DNA from: an uncultured Bacilli bacterium
GTDB lineage: Bacteria > Bacillota_I > Bacilli_A > RF39 > UBA660
Direction of reading: 5' to 3'
Length of the DNA: 5,975 nucleotides
Assembly: GCA_947627405.1 (NCBI GenBank)
Contig: CANQVY010000080.1
Location: 1 to 5,975, forward strand
The first letter of the stretch is position 1; every line of letters begins with the position of its first letter. Under the pieces are notes generated by a model. It had not been told where the DNA came from and did no database searches. It saw only the letters and a list, made by a program, of their open reading frames with translations. Shown here piece after piece: positions 1 to 5,923 of this stretch. Both the position numbers and the translations under genes were made by a program.

Positions 1-3000
1 GAACTTACAACATGGGCATGTATGTTGGCGGCTTGTTTGGCAATGTTAAAGGCTTGGCAAACGGCTTAATAATTAACAATGGCAATTCAAATCCAAAAAT
101 TAAAATGAACAACTCCAACAGCTATTACGCCGGCGGCTTAATTGGCAGGTTGGAAGGCAATTTGGGCGACTATAACACAGCCACAGATGCAAACATTGTT
201 AACGCCCTTAACGACGACAGAAATAAAGACAATGCCGCTTTCGGCTTAATCAATTCAACCTATGACAAAATAATTAAAAACGAAACAGACGAAAAAACCG
301 AACTTATAGACATCAAAAACAAACAAGCAACAGAAAACTTTGGCGGCTTGGTGGGCATGCTTAAAAAGACCAGTTCTGAAAAAGACACAGCCTATGTTAT
401 AGGCTGGCATCCATTTGCCTTCACAGTTAACACAATTGAAAACCAAAACTATGCAGACGAAAAAACAAATTATGATTATAACGATGTTGCGGATGAAGCT
501 AAGGTATTGTTAATTGCTCAGGCTCATTATGTAAACCTAGACAATTTTGTAATATCATACTCTCGTGGCGGGGCTCCTAAAGGAGGAGAATTAACATATT
601 CTAACACAGATGAAAATAAATTTTGGACATCAAATTCTTATTGGTTTAATTCTTCAGCAAACAATCCATTGAGAGATGATAGTTATGGCTGGTCTAAAGA
701 TTACACAATGTTCAAAGTTATGCAACGCAACATTCCAGGTGGAAATGGAGCAGGTTGGGATTCAATAGCAAACATATATGACGCCGAAAAAATAACTTAT
801 GTTGCAACTGTTGAAAACAGTGGGCGAGAAAAAAGTTGGTATGGCGAAAATAAAAAAGTAACCACAGATGAAGCTAAGAATATAGTTTACTCGTATTATA
901 AAAATGAAAATTACAATAGTGGTGCTGCTGGAGCGTCTACAGACAATCCAAAATACTTAACAAAATCTCTTTATGACCATTATTCAACAGAAATAGGATT
1001 TGACAATTTAAGTTTTGCTTCTCACATATTCTTTACAATATATGAATATGCTGAAGAAATGCCTGTTCTTTATTCAAGAATGGGTATTGCAACATTATAT
1101 CAATCAGATGATGAAGATGCAACAACAAATGCTCCTACAAGTATAATGCAATTGGTAGACTTAGGTAATCTTGCAGTTGAAACTGCCAAAGATGTTCTAG
1201 GATTTAATGGTGTATATTATTATGATATAGGCACTGCAGAAGCTGCCTATGAAAGTAGTCCAACTTTAACATATTTGCCTTGGCATTATCAAAGTCTTAT
1301 TAGTAGACTTGAACAATCAGTAAATTTTAAATTTCCTTCTGATACTTCTGTAAATAGTTGGATAATTGATAAAATAAATGATAAAATTCAAGAGATGAGA
1401 GATGCGTGGAATGAATGGCTTGGTAACACAGAAATTGTAGGAGTCGATAATGTTTTAGGACACTCTAAAACATATAAAGTGGCAGGAAATGTAAATTGTA
1501 AATATTTTGGACAGGAAAACACAAATAATAACGAAGGTAAAGATGTAGACTATGGTAAAATAGATAGAGATTACGAAGATTATACTAAACTGGGATATAG
1601 AACCGATATGACACCTTTAACTGTTAATTTTTTCGATGATAAAAATAACACTCATTTAACATTGCAAAGAAATACATTCTTTACATTCAATGTTAAAAAT
1701 TATCCAAATCAAGTTGGTAATTATTGGTTTGTGTTCCAAACTGTGTTTGAAAATTACACTACAAATATGGAATTTGATGGGGATTTTAATGATGCAAATT
1801 TAGCTGACGATGGCTCAATATTTAAAATTTCAAGTACTTTAACCACCAAGGCCGAAGAAGAATTAAATGATGAATTTTCATTAACAGTAGAAGATAATGG
1901 TTGGTGGAGTAATATGTGGCATAAATTATACAGAGATTTGCGTACTGGCGGATTTCTTGCGGTTTTAGCGGCAGCAGTGGCAATATTTTTACTTACAGGT
2001 ACAGGAATTGGTTGGACATTGTTAGGAGCATTATTTCTTTATTCAACTGTATATTTAGCGACATCACAATTTAATTACTTCTTAATAAGCAACAGTAGAT
2101 TAGCTAAGGCTGCAGCATTATACACAACATTCAAAATAAGAGATAATTCTTATGGATTAATATCTACAACATTTGATAGGCAAGTTAAATATATTTATGA
2201 TAGAACGGAAGATGCTTGGCATATTGAACCAGGAGATAATGAATATTTTATAGAGAACAATTCTATGTATTATTATTACTCATCAATTAGACCATCAGAT
2301 TTCCATGAACATTATTATTCTTTATTTAAAGAAAATGATGAAAACCTTTTGCCAACATTTGCTTCAGGAAGTGATAAAATTGATGAAATAGACGGCGGCA
2401 AATATAATTATAATGGCGAAACTTATGTTATTAAGGCTAAAACATATATTTACAGAAATGGTGGTTATTATATCTATTCAAATTCTACCGAAAAATTCTT
2501 TACACCATCGCAAATGTTTAGTTCTGTTATAAAAGATAATTACAATGAAAGTCAATATATTATAGATAATGGATATTACTATGTTCAAGGAAATTATTTA
2601 TCTTCTGAGAATTATAATTTGCCATTAGAACAGTTAGTTACTGAAAATTATTTATATTTGAACAATGAAGGTAAAATTTGCAATAAATTAAATTCTCAAA
2701 GTAAATTTGCACAAACCGAAAAAGAATTTGCCGAACAAAATAACATAAACTTCAGAGCACCCAAATCAATTTCATTTATTCCAATTGGAGAAGAGAATGA
2801 TTCTAAAATTGGAGATGGAAAATTTGTTGAAAAAAATGGTGACATTTTGACATTAATAAACGGTAAAGAAAATGTTAATAATGACTTATATAAAGGCTAT
2901 GGCTATATGTATGGAGCGTATTATACAGCTGATGGAGTTCCTAATTTAATTGCAAATAATAACAATTTGTTAAAAGTTGCAACTTTTAACTATGTAGGGT

Positions 3001-4232
3001 TTGAATTTGAGGGTAAATATTATAATAAAGACGATTTTAACAATGAAACCACAAAACCAGAAGGTAAAAATGGTGTAGATTATATTACGCAGACATATTA
3101 TTATCAAAGAAATTTCTCGTATAATGGAATTCCTCAAACTCCAATCACTGGAAATGTAACACTTTACTTTACTTTTGGCTCTGTACAATCATCCAATTCA
3201 GGCGGTAATAATTATAAAAATATTTCAAGTATTCAAAATATTGAAGATTTGGGCGATATCATGCAATCTCCATTGCCTTTTAGTCCTTATAATATTGAAT
3301 ACGATTTGAAAGAAAATAAAACGTTAAATATTAATATTTATCCATCTAAATTCAACAATCCTTATATCACAGAACGAGATGGTGTTACTGATAACATATA
3401 TTATGTAAATGAAAATGTTGTAAATGAAACAAGTGCAGGAGTATCTGCAAATATAACATATTTCTATTTTGATGGAGGTTATAAAGCAGGAAGTTTAGTA
3501 AATGAAAATGAAGATAGTTTATTTACAGAAAATAGCAACGGCATTGTTTATTCAAAACTAACAGAAGTTAATAAATATTCATCTGAAAGAATCTCAATAT
3601 ATAAATACACTATTAAAGAAGGCAAAATTGAATTGGAAGAAGGATATCCTAAAAAAGTAAAACTTTATGAAATAGCAAAGGCTTTATCCGATACCAATTC
3701 TGAATCTGAATATAAAGATTGTTACATTGCAGATGTAAAGAATTATCTAAGTATAAAAGATGGAAAAATTGAAGATACTGATAATTCGATACCATTAAAG
3801 ATTTTAAACTTTTATAGATTCGATAAAATAACTAGCAGTAAATACTCCGTATATACTAGAGATGACAATGCTTATTTGGTTGAGAAAGGTGTGCTTGGTC
3901 AAGTCACAATAACACGGTCTGTGCTGGACAATAGAAATAAATATCTAATGGTACCTGACTTAAAAATTTACACTAGATATAAATATGTGGATGACTATGC
4001 AATTACAGAAGGTGATTTAACAAAGTTTAGAATTTGGGAAGACGGAATATGGTGTGATATCAATAATTCAACTCAAAATCGAGACGCTATAAGTTATAAA
4101 ATATTTAATAAGGACATAATGACAGTAGTTCCAAACAGCAAATCAACATATTTAGTTGAGAGTTTGCTTATCACATTCGATGATAATACAGATTCAAATT
4201 CAGATAATCCTCCAGCGTTTAAATCTAGATAA
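1..4232 (+). CDS. Large GLUG-repeat surface/secreted protein, C-terminal part (5'-partial)
   Basis: The frame is open from the left edge (codons Thr-Tyr-Asn precede the Met at 12) and that Met has no ribosome binding site, so the gene starts outside the window; residue numbers here count from that Met. Three GLUG-type motifs (GGL-[FIV]-G) lie at residues 4-14, 39-49 and 109-119. GLUG repeats are known from bacterial surface and adhesin-like proteins. Residues about 200-640 and 690-1406 are rich in Asn, Tyr, Asp and Lys with alternating aromatic residues, suggesting beta-rich extracellular modules; I recognise no enzyme motif. A hydrophobic double helix sits at residues 646-684. No LPXTG signal, SLH domain or choline-binding repeat is visible, and the protein ends in PPAFKSR, so the anchoring mode is unknown. 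Gly codons are exclusively GGC up to residue 131 and mixed after. Substrate or partner cannot be inferred. The coding call is very secure; the surface role is probable. Confidence 0.9.
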   Translation, partial: TYNMGMYVGGLFGNVKGLANGLIINNGNSNPKIKMNNSNSYYAGGLIGRLEGNLGDYNTATDANIVNALNDDRNKDNAAFGLINSTYDKIIKNETDEKTELIDIKNKQATENFGGLVGMLKKTSSEKDTAYVIGWHPFAFTVNTIENQNYADEKTNYDYNDVADEAKVLLIAQAHYVNLDNFVISYSRGGAPKGGELTYSNTDENKFWTSNSYWFNSSANNPLRDDSYGWSKDYTMFKVMQRNIPGGNGAGWDSIANIYDAEKITYVATVENSGREKSWYGENKKVTTDEAKNIVYSYYKNENYNSGAAGASTDNPKYLTKSLYDHYSTEIGFDNLSFASHIFFTIYEYAEEMPVLYSRMGIATLYQSDDEDATTNAPTSIMQLVDLGNLAVETAKDVLGFNGVYYYDIGTAEAAYESSPTLTYLPWHYQSLISRLEQSVNFKFPSDTSVNSWIIDKINDKIQEMRDAWNEWLGNTEIVGVDNVLGHSKTYKVAGNVNCKYFGQENTNNNEGKDVDYGKIDRDYEDYTKLGYRTDMTPLTVNFFDDKNNTHLTLQRNTFFTFNVKNYPNQVGNYWFVFQTVFENYTTNMEFDGDFNDANLADDGSIFKISSTLTTKAEEELNDEFSLTVEDNGWWSNMWHKLYRDLRTGGFLAVLAAAVAIFLLTGTGIGWTLLGALFLYSTVYLATSQFNYFLISNSRLAKAAALYTTFKIRDNSYGLISTTFDRQVKYIYDRTEDAWHIEPGDNEYFIENNSMYYYYSSIRPSDFHEHYYSLFKENDENLLPTFASGSDKIDEIDGGKYNYNGETYVIKAKTYIYRNGGYYIYSNSTEKFFTPSQMFSSVIKDNYNESQYIIDNGYYYVQGNYLSSENYNLPLEQLVTENYLYLNNEGKICNKLNSQSKFAQTEKEFAEQNNINFRAPKSISFIPIGEENDSKIGDGKFVEKNGDILTLINGKENVNNDLYKGYGYMYGAYYTADGVPNLIANNNNLLKVATFNYVGFEFEGKYYNKDDFNNETTKPEGKNGVDYITQTYYYQRNFSYNGIPQTPITGNVTLYFTFGSVQSSNSGGNNYKNISSIQNIEDLGDIMQSPLPFSPYNIEYDLKENKTLNINIYPSKFNNPYITERDGVTDNIYYVNENVVNETSAGVSANITYFYFDGGYKAGSLVNENEDSLFTENSNGIVYSKLTEVNKYSSERISIYKYTIKEGKIELEEGYPKKVKLYEIAKALSDTNSESEYKDCYIADVKNYLSIKDGKIEDTDNSIPLKILNFYRFDKITSSKYSVYTRDDNAYLVEKGVLGQVTITRSVLDNRNKYLMVPDLKIYTRYKYVDDYAITEGDLTKFRIWEDGIWCDINNSTQNRDAISYKIFNKDIMTVVPNSKSTYLVESLLITFDDNTDSNSDNPPAFKSR
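21..368 (+). repeat. Three GLUG-type protein repeats
   Basis: Three copies of an [YN]-x-GGL-[FIV]-G-x-[VLM] motif are encoded at 21-53 (YVGGLFGNVKG), 126-158 (YAGGLIGRLEG) and 336-368 (NFGGLVGMLKK). The pattern matches the GLUG motif, which recurs in large bacterial surface proteins and is named for a conserved G-L-[any]-G core. The spacing is irregular (about 35 and 70 residues), as is usual for these repeats. More copies probably lie upstream of the window; none is apparent downstream, so these mark the end of the repeat region. Motif recognition is by eye. Confidence 0.75.
1947..2063 (+). other. Hydrophobic helical hairpin within the surface protein
   Basis: Residues 646-684 of the large protein form one long non-polar stretch: GGFLAVLAAAVAIFLL, a Gly/Thr turn (TGTGIG), then WTLLGALFLYSTVYLAT. 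Each half is long enough to span a membrane. Basic residues (KLYRDLR) lie just before it. Such a segment in the middle of an otherwise hydrophilic protein could be a re-entrant or two-pass membrane anchor that leaves both flanks on the same side, or a buried or insertion helix pair. No family is recognised. Confidence 0.7.
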
Positions 4233-4233
4233 C

Positions 4234-4265
4234 AAAAAGACTTCGTGAATTCACGAAGTCTTTTT
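4234..4265. terminator. Bidirectional intrinsic terminator (perfect 32-bp palindrome)
   Basis: AAAAAGACTTCGTG, the centre AATT and CACGAAGTCTTTTT form a perfect palindrome that starts one base after the TAA stop of the + strand gene. It gives a GC-containing stem (GACTTCGTG/CACGAAGTC) flanked by A5 on one side and T5 on the other, so the transcript ends in a U-tract in either direction. The - strand lipoprotein gene ends at 4282, 17 bases to the right. One element therefore can stop both convergent transcripts. Confidence 0.93.
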
Positions 4266-4281
4266 ATATTATTTAATTCAT

Positions 4282-5379
4282 TTATTTTATGACAAGATCT
4301 TTATTAGCTTTTTGATTATAAGTTACAATTTTCTTTATATCTGAAGAAATATTTTTGCTTTTAAAAGCTGTAGGGTCTTCCATTTTAAAAATATTATTAT
4401 TAAAAGATATAATCCCATAAGAATGTATTCTAATTGTCATATTGCCGATATGTCTATATTTTTCATTTATATCGTCTTCTGTTTTAAATATACAATTAAC
4501 AGACATAAAATAGCTTTCAGGGTCGTCTTCGTCAGGTACGAAATTTATAATATCAAAACCATCAATACTTTCGGCTGAAAAAGAAGAAATTATTTTTTCT
4601 GAAATATTAAATCCATGTAATAATTCACTATATGTATTTTTGTCAATTGAAAATTCAGAAATAGGTTGGGCTTGTTTTTGATTGTCTAGTTCTTGCAAAA
4701 AGAAATTTGCTTGGTAATAATTTCCACTTGTTAGTCGAAAATAGTCAGAAAGTTCATCATTATCTAATGTGTATTTATTTAAGTATATTTTATAATAATC
4801 CTTATTATTTAAAGAATTAAAAATAGTAGTTCCTAAATATAATTCATTGTTATATGTATCATTTTCATTTTTGATTACATAAGAATAACCTGTAACTGTT
4901 ATTTCATTATTTTTTATCGAGTCAATATTTTCTCCCGCATTATCTAAAAATTTATAAGGAATTCCTTTTAATATATTGTATCCTCTGCCTGCAGTACCGG
5001 TAACGTTGAGTTCTCCCGCTTTTGTTTTGGCAATTAGGCCGTTGTAATAATCGCTTTTTAAAATGTCTTGAAGGAGTTGGCTATATTGGCTGTAATCGGG
5101 TTGGGTTGGGGTGGTTGAGCCGCCTGGCTGTGTGCCTTGGTTTTGTTGGTTGCCCGATTGGTCATCGTTAAGGTCTTTGTTTGGGTCGTCAGTTTGGGTT
5201 TGGTCAATTGGTGGGTCTGGCACATTAATTGTTAAAGTGCAGCCGGCGGCAGAAATTGCCAAGCCTGCAGCAAGGGCGGTTGTTGCCAAGCCTTTAACAA
5301 TTTTGCTTTTGCCAACAGCGTGTTTAAAATCTGCCCAAATTCTACTTAATTTTTTAATTAAATTTTCTTTTTCTTCCAT
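4282..5379 (-). CDS. Predicted lipoprotein with Gln/Pro/Asp-rich linker, function unknown
   Basis: A 365-residue protein. The Met at 5379 is chosen because AAAGGAGAG lies just upstream. A longer frame beginning at 5433 is rejected because that codon sits at the predicted transcription start of the promoter at 5438-5466 and has no SD motif. Residues 1-30 are a long charged n-region. Residues 31-46 are hydrophobic (GLATTALAAGLAISAAG) and lead to Cys47, which fits a lipobox (A-A-G-C) for lipidation and signal peptidase II cleavage. Residues 52-101 form a low-complexity Pro/Gln/Asp/Thr/Asn tether. The remaining roughly 260 residues look like a mixed alpha/beta exported domain with no motif that I recognise. 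DPTAFKSK at 335-342 resembles the C-terminus of the convergent large protein. Gly codons are all GGC through residue 114, then mostly GGA/GGT. Lipoprotein assignment is good; function is unknown. Confidence 0.88.
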   Translation of the reverse strand: MEEKENLIKKLSRIWADFKHAVGKSKIVKGLATTALAAGLAISAAGCTLTINVPDPPIDQTQTDDPNKDLNDDQSGNQQNQGTQPGGSTTPTQPDYSQYSQLLQDILKSDYYNGLIAKTKAGELNVTGTAGRGYNILKGIPYKFLDNAGENIDSIKNNEITVTGYSYVIKNENDTYNNELYLGTTIFNSLNNKDYYKIYLNKYTLDNDELSDYFRLTSGNYYQANFFLQELDNQKQAQPISEFSIDKNTYSELLHGFNISEKIISSFSAESIDGFDIINFVPDEDDPESYFMSVNCIFKTEDDINEKYRHIGNMTIRIHSYGIISFNNNIFKMEDPTAFKSKNISSDIKKIVTYNQKANKDLVIK

Positions 5380-5387
5380 AAAAACCC

Positions 5388-5394
5388 TCTCCTT
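5388..5394 (-). promoter_or_regulatory. Ribosome binding site fixing the lipoprotein start
   Basis: Read on the - strand, AAAGGAGAG followed by GGTTTTT precedes the ATG at 5379. This gives a strong Shine-Dalgarno core at a usable spacing. It decides for the Met at 5379 over the in-frame Met at 5433. Confidence 0.8.
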
Positions 5395-5437
5395 TAAATA
5401 TATTAAAATATTTAGATAGAATTTCTCATTCATACGA

Positions 5438-5466
5438 ATAATATCATTTTTTTAAAGCAAAGTCAA
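5438..5466 (-). promoter_or_regulatory. Sigma-70-type promoter of the lipoprotein gene
   Basis: On the - strand there is a -35 box TTGACT (5466-5461), a 17-base spacer, and a -10 box TATTAT (5443-5438). The -10 box is preceded by TGA, giving an extended -10 (TGn). Transcription should start near 5431, leaving a leader of about 50 nt before the ATG at 5379. The spacing and the extended -10 make this a convincing housekeeping promoter. Confidence 0.82.
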
Positions 5467-5523
5467 TACTTATTTTGAAAATTTTGCCACAAATTGCCAA
5501 AAACTTTGCAAAAATGTCGAAAT

Positions 5524-5618
5524 AAGGTTGAGATGTTTCGACTGCACTTCGTTCCGCTCAACATGACAAAAAAAGGTTGAGATGTTTCGACTGCACTTCG
5601 TTCCGCTCAACATGACAA
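5524..5618. repeat. Two exact 46-bp tandem repeats, intergenic
   Basis: Positions 5524-5569 and 5573-5618 are identical over 46 bases and separated by AAA. Each unit contains a short inverted repeat, GTTGAG and CTCAAC (5527-5532 with 5557-5562 in copy 1), enclosing TTTCGACTGCACTTCGTTCC, and ends in ATGACAA. It resembles the dispersed intergenic palindromic repeats seen in many bacterial genomes (a TGAGATxTTTCGAC...ATGACA type), but I cannot name a family. A further half-site GTCGAAA (5516-5522) is an inverted match to TTTCGAC in copy 1. The flanking 5467-5523 is plain AT-rich sequence. The repeats lie between two divergent promoters and carry no plausible gene. Confidence 0.92.
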
Positions 5619-5633
5619 GAAATTGGTTTTAGT

Positions 5634-5672
5634 ATGACAAACGCCAGTATGTAGTCGAAAAATCTCAAAACT
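5634..5672 (-). repeat. Degenerate inverted third copy of the intergenic repeat
   Basis: Read on the - strand, the segment begins TTTTGAGATTTTTCGACTAC, which matches the start of the tandem units (TTGAGATGTTTCGACTGC) with few mismatches and then diverges. On the + strand the same stretch begins ATGACAA, like the end of a unit. It is best seen as a decayed or related copy in opposite orientation, about 20 bp from the exact pair. Confidence 0.6.
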
Positions 5673-5696
5673 TTTTAAAATTTTTGCAAAAATCTA

Positions 5697-5725
5697 TTGA
5701 CAAATGTTTGCTTTGTGGGTATAAT
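5697..5725 (+). promoter_or_regulatory. Consensus sigma-70-type promoter of the rplJ operon
   Basis: The -35 box TTGACA (5697-5702) and the -10 box TATAAT (5720-5725) are both perfect consensus with the optimal 17-base spacing. Upstream lies an AT-rich tract with the palindrome TTTTTGCAAAAA (5681-5692) that may act as an UP-like element. Transcription should start near 5732, giving an untranslated leader of about 190 nt before the GTG at 5924. Such a strong promoter fits a ribosomal protein operon. Confidence 0.93.
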
Positions 5726-5744
5726 ATCAACAATTAAATAAATT

Positions 5745-5803
5745 TTCAAGCCTTAGACCACAAGTGCTTTTGCGTAAAACTTTATGTTGCTTGTGTAGGA
5801 GAG
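5745..5803 (+). ncRNA. Ribosomal protein L10 leader-like RNA
   Basis: In the transcript, CCT (5751-5753) and CACAAG (5759-5764) can pair with AGG (5797-5799) and CTTGTG (5790-5795). This leaves an asymmetric internal loop (TAGAC opposite one T) of kink-turn-like shape, below a variable apical part. The order and the loop resemble the L10 leader found upstream of rplJ-rplL in Firmicutes, where the L10-L12 complex binds its own mRNA and represses the operon. The strong upstream promoter, the downstream intrinsic terminator and the L10-like start at 5924 support this. The identification is by eye, without a covariance model. Confidence 0.72.
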
Positions 5804-5828
5804 AAAAGAAATGTCGATTAATCTAATC

Positions 5829-5864
5829 AAATTCCTTTTGTCTGGGCAAAAGGAATTTTTATTT
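5829..5864 (+). terminator. Intrinsic terminator (attenuator) in the rplJ leader
   Basis: AAATTCCTTTTG (5829-5840) pairs perfectly with CAAAAGGAATTT (5847-5858) around the loop TCTGGG. The 3' arm runs into TTTTTATTT. It sits between the L10-leader-like stem and the rplJ start with no gene ending before it, so it is an attenuator rather than an end-of-operon terminator. In Bacillus, L10-L12 binding to the leader is known to promote termination ahead of rplJ; the same logic is inferred here. Confidence 0.88.
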
Positions 5865-5870
5865 AATATT

Positions 5871-5903
5871 GCCAACTTTGGTTGGTGGCAAACTTTGGTT
5901 TGC
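5871..5903 (+). repeat. Two tandem mini-hairpins with identical TTTG loops
   Basis: GCCAAC-TTTG-GTTGGT (5871-5886) and GCAAAC-TTTG-GTTTGC (5888-5903) are adjacent small hairpins that share the core AACTTTGGTT. The second is a perfect 6-bp stem. They lie between the attenuator and the ribosome binding site of rplJ. Their role is unknown; they may separate the terminator fold from the ribosome binding site. Confidence 0.55.
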
Positions 5904-5911
5904 AAAAGCAT

Positions 5912-5920
5912 AAAGGAGGA
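5912..5920 (+). promoter_or_regulatory. rplJ ribosome binding site
   Basis: AAAGGAGGA is close to a full match to the anti-Shine-Dalgarno of 16S rRNA. It lies 4-5 bases before the GTG at 5924 and supports that non-ATG start. Confidence 0.85.
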
Positions 5921-5923
5921 AAA

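Noticed and set aside
12..14. ATG at 12 as the true start of the large protein
   Set aside because: The frame is open to the window edge, there is no SD motif before it, and a GLUG motif follows at once, so the protein must begin further upstream.
255..446. 63-codon open frame on the - strand
   Set aside because: It is antisense within the large gene, has no convincing ribosome binding site and looks like a shadow of the coding frame.
2829..2836. Poly-A tract as a phase-variation slippage site
   Set aside because: The run is about seven bases, common in this AT-rich coding sequence, and the frame is intact on both sides.
2970..3188. 72-codon open frame on the - strand
   Set aside because: It is antisense within the large gene; its Ile/Phe-rich composition is what AT-rich antisense sequence yields, and it has no promoter or SD support.
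4131..4232. C-terminal sortase signal in the large protein
   Set aside because: There is no LPXTG-like motif, hydrophobic segment or basic tail in the required order before the stop.
5111..5419. 102-codon open frame on the + strand
   Set aside because: It is antisense to the lipoprotein signal peptide and linker, and it runs past the lipoprotein ribosome binding site; it is explained as a shadow of the real gene.
5380..5433. In-frame Met at 5433 as start of the lipoprotein
   Set aside because: It lies at the predicted transcription start (near 5431) and lacks an SD motif, and it would put 18 extra residues before an already long n-region. The Met at 5379 has a strong SD.
5524..5618. CRISPR-like repeats
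   Set aside because: Only two direct copies exist with a 3-base gap, so there are no spacers, and no cas gene is visible.
5681..5692. Palindrome TTTTTGCAAAAA upstream of the rplJ -35 box as an operator
   Set aside because: Short A/T-run palindromes are frequent in such AT-rich sequence; no second site or linked regulator supports an operator.
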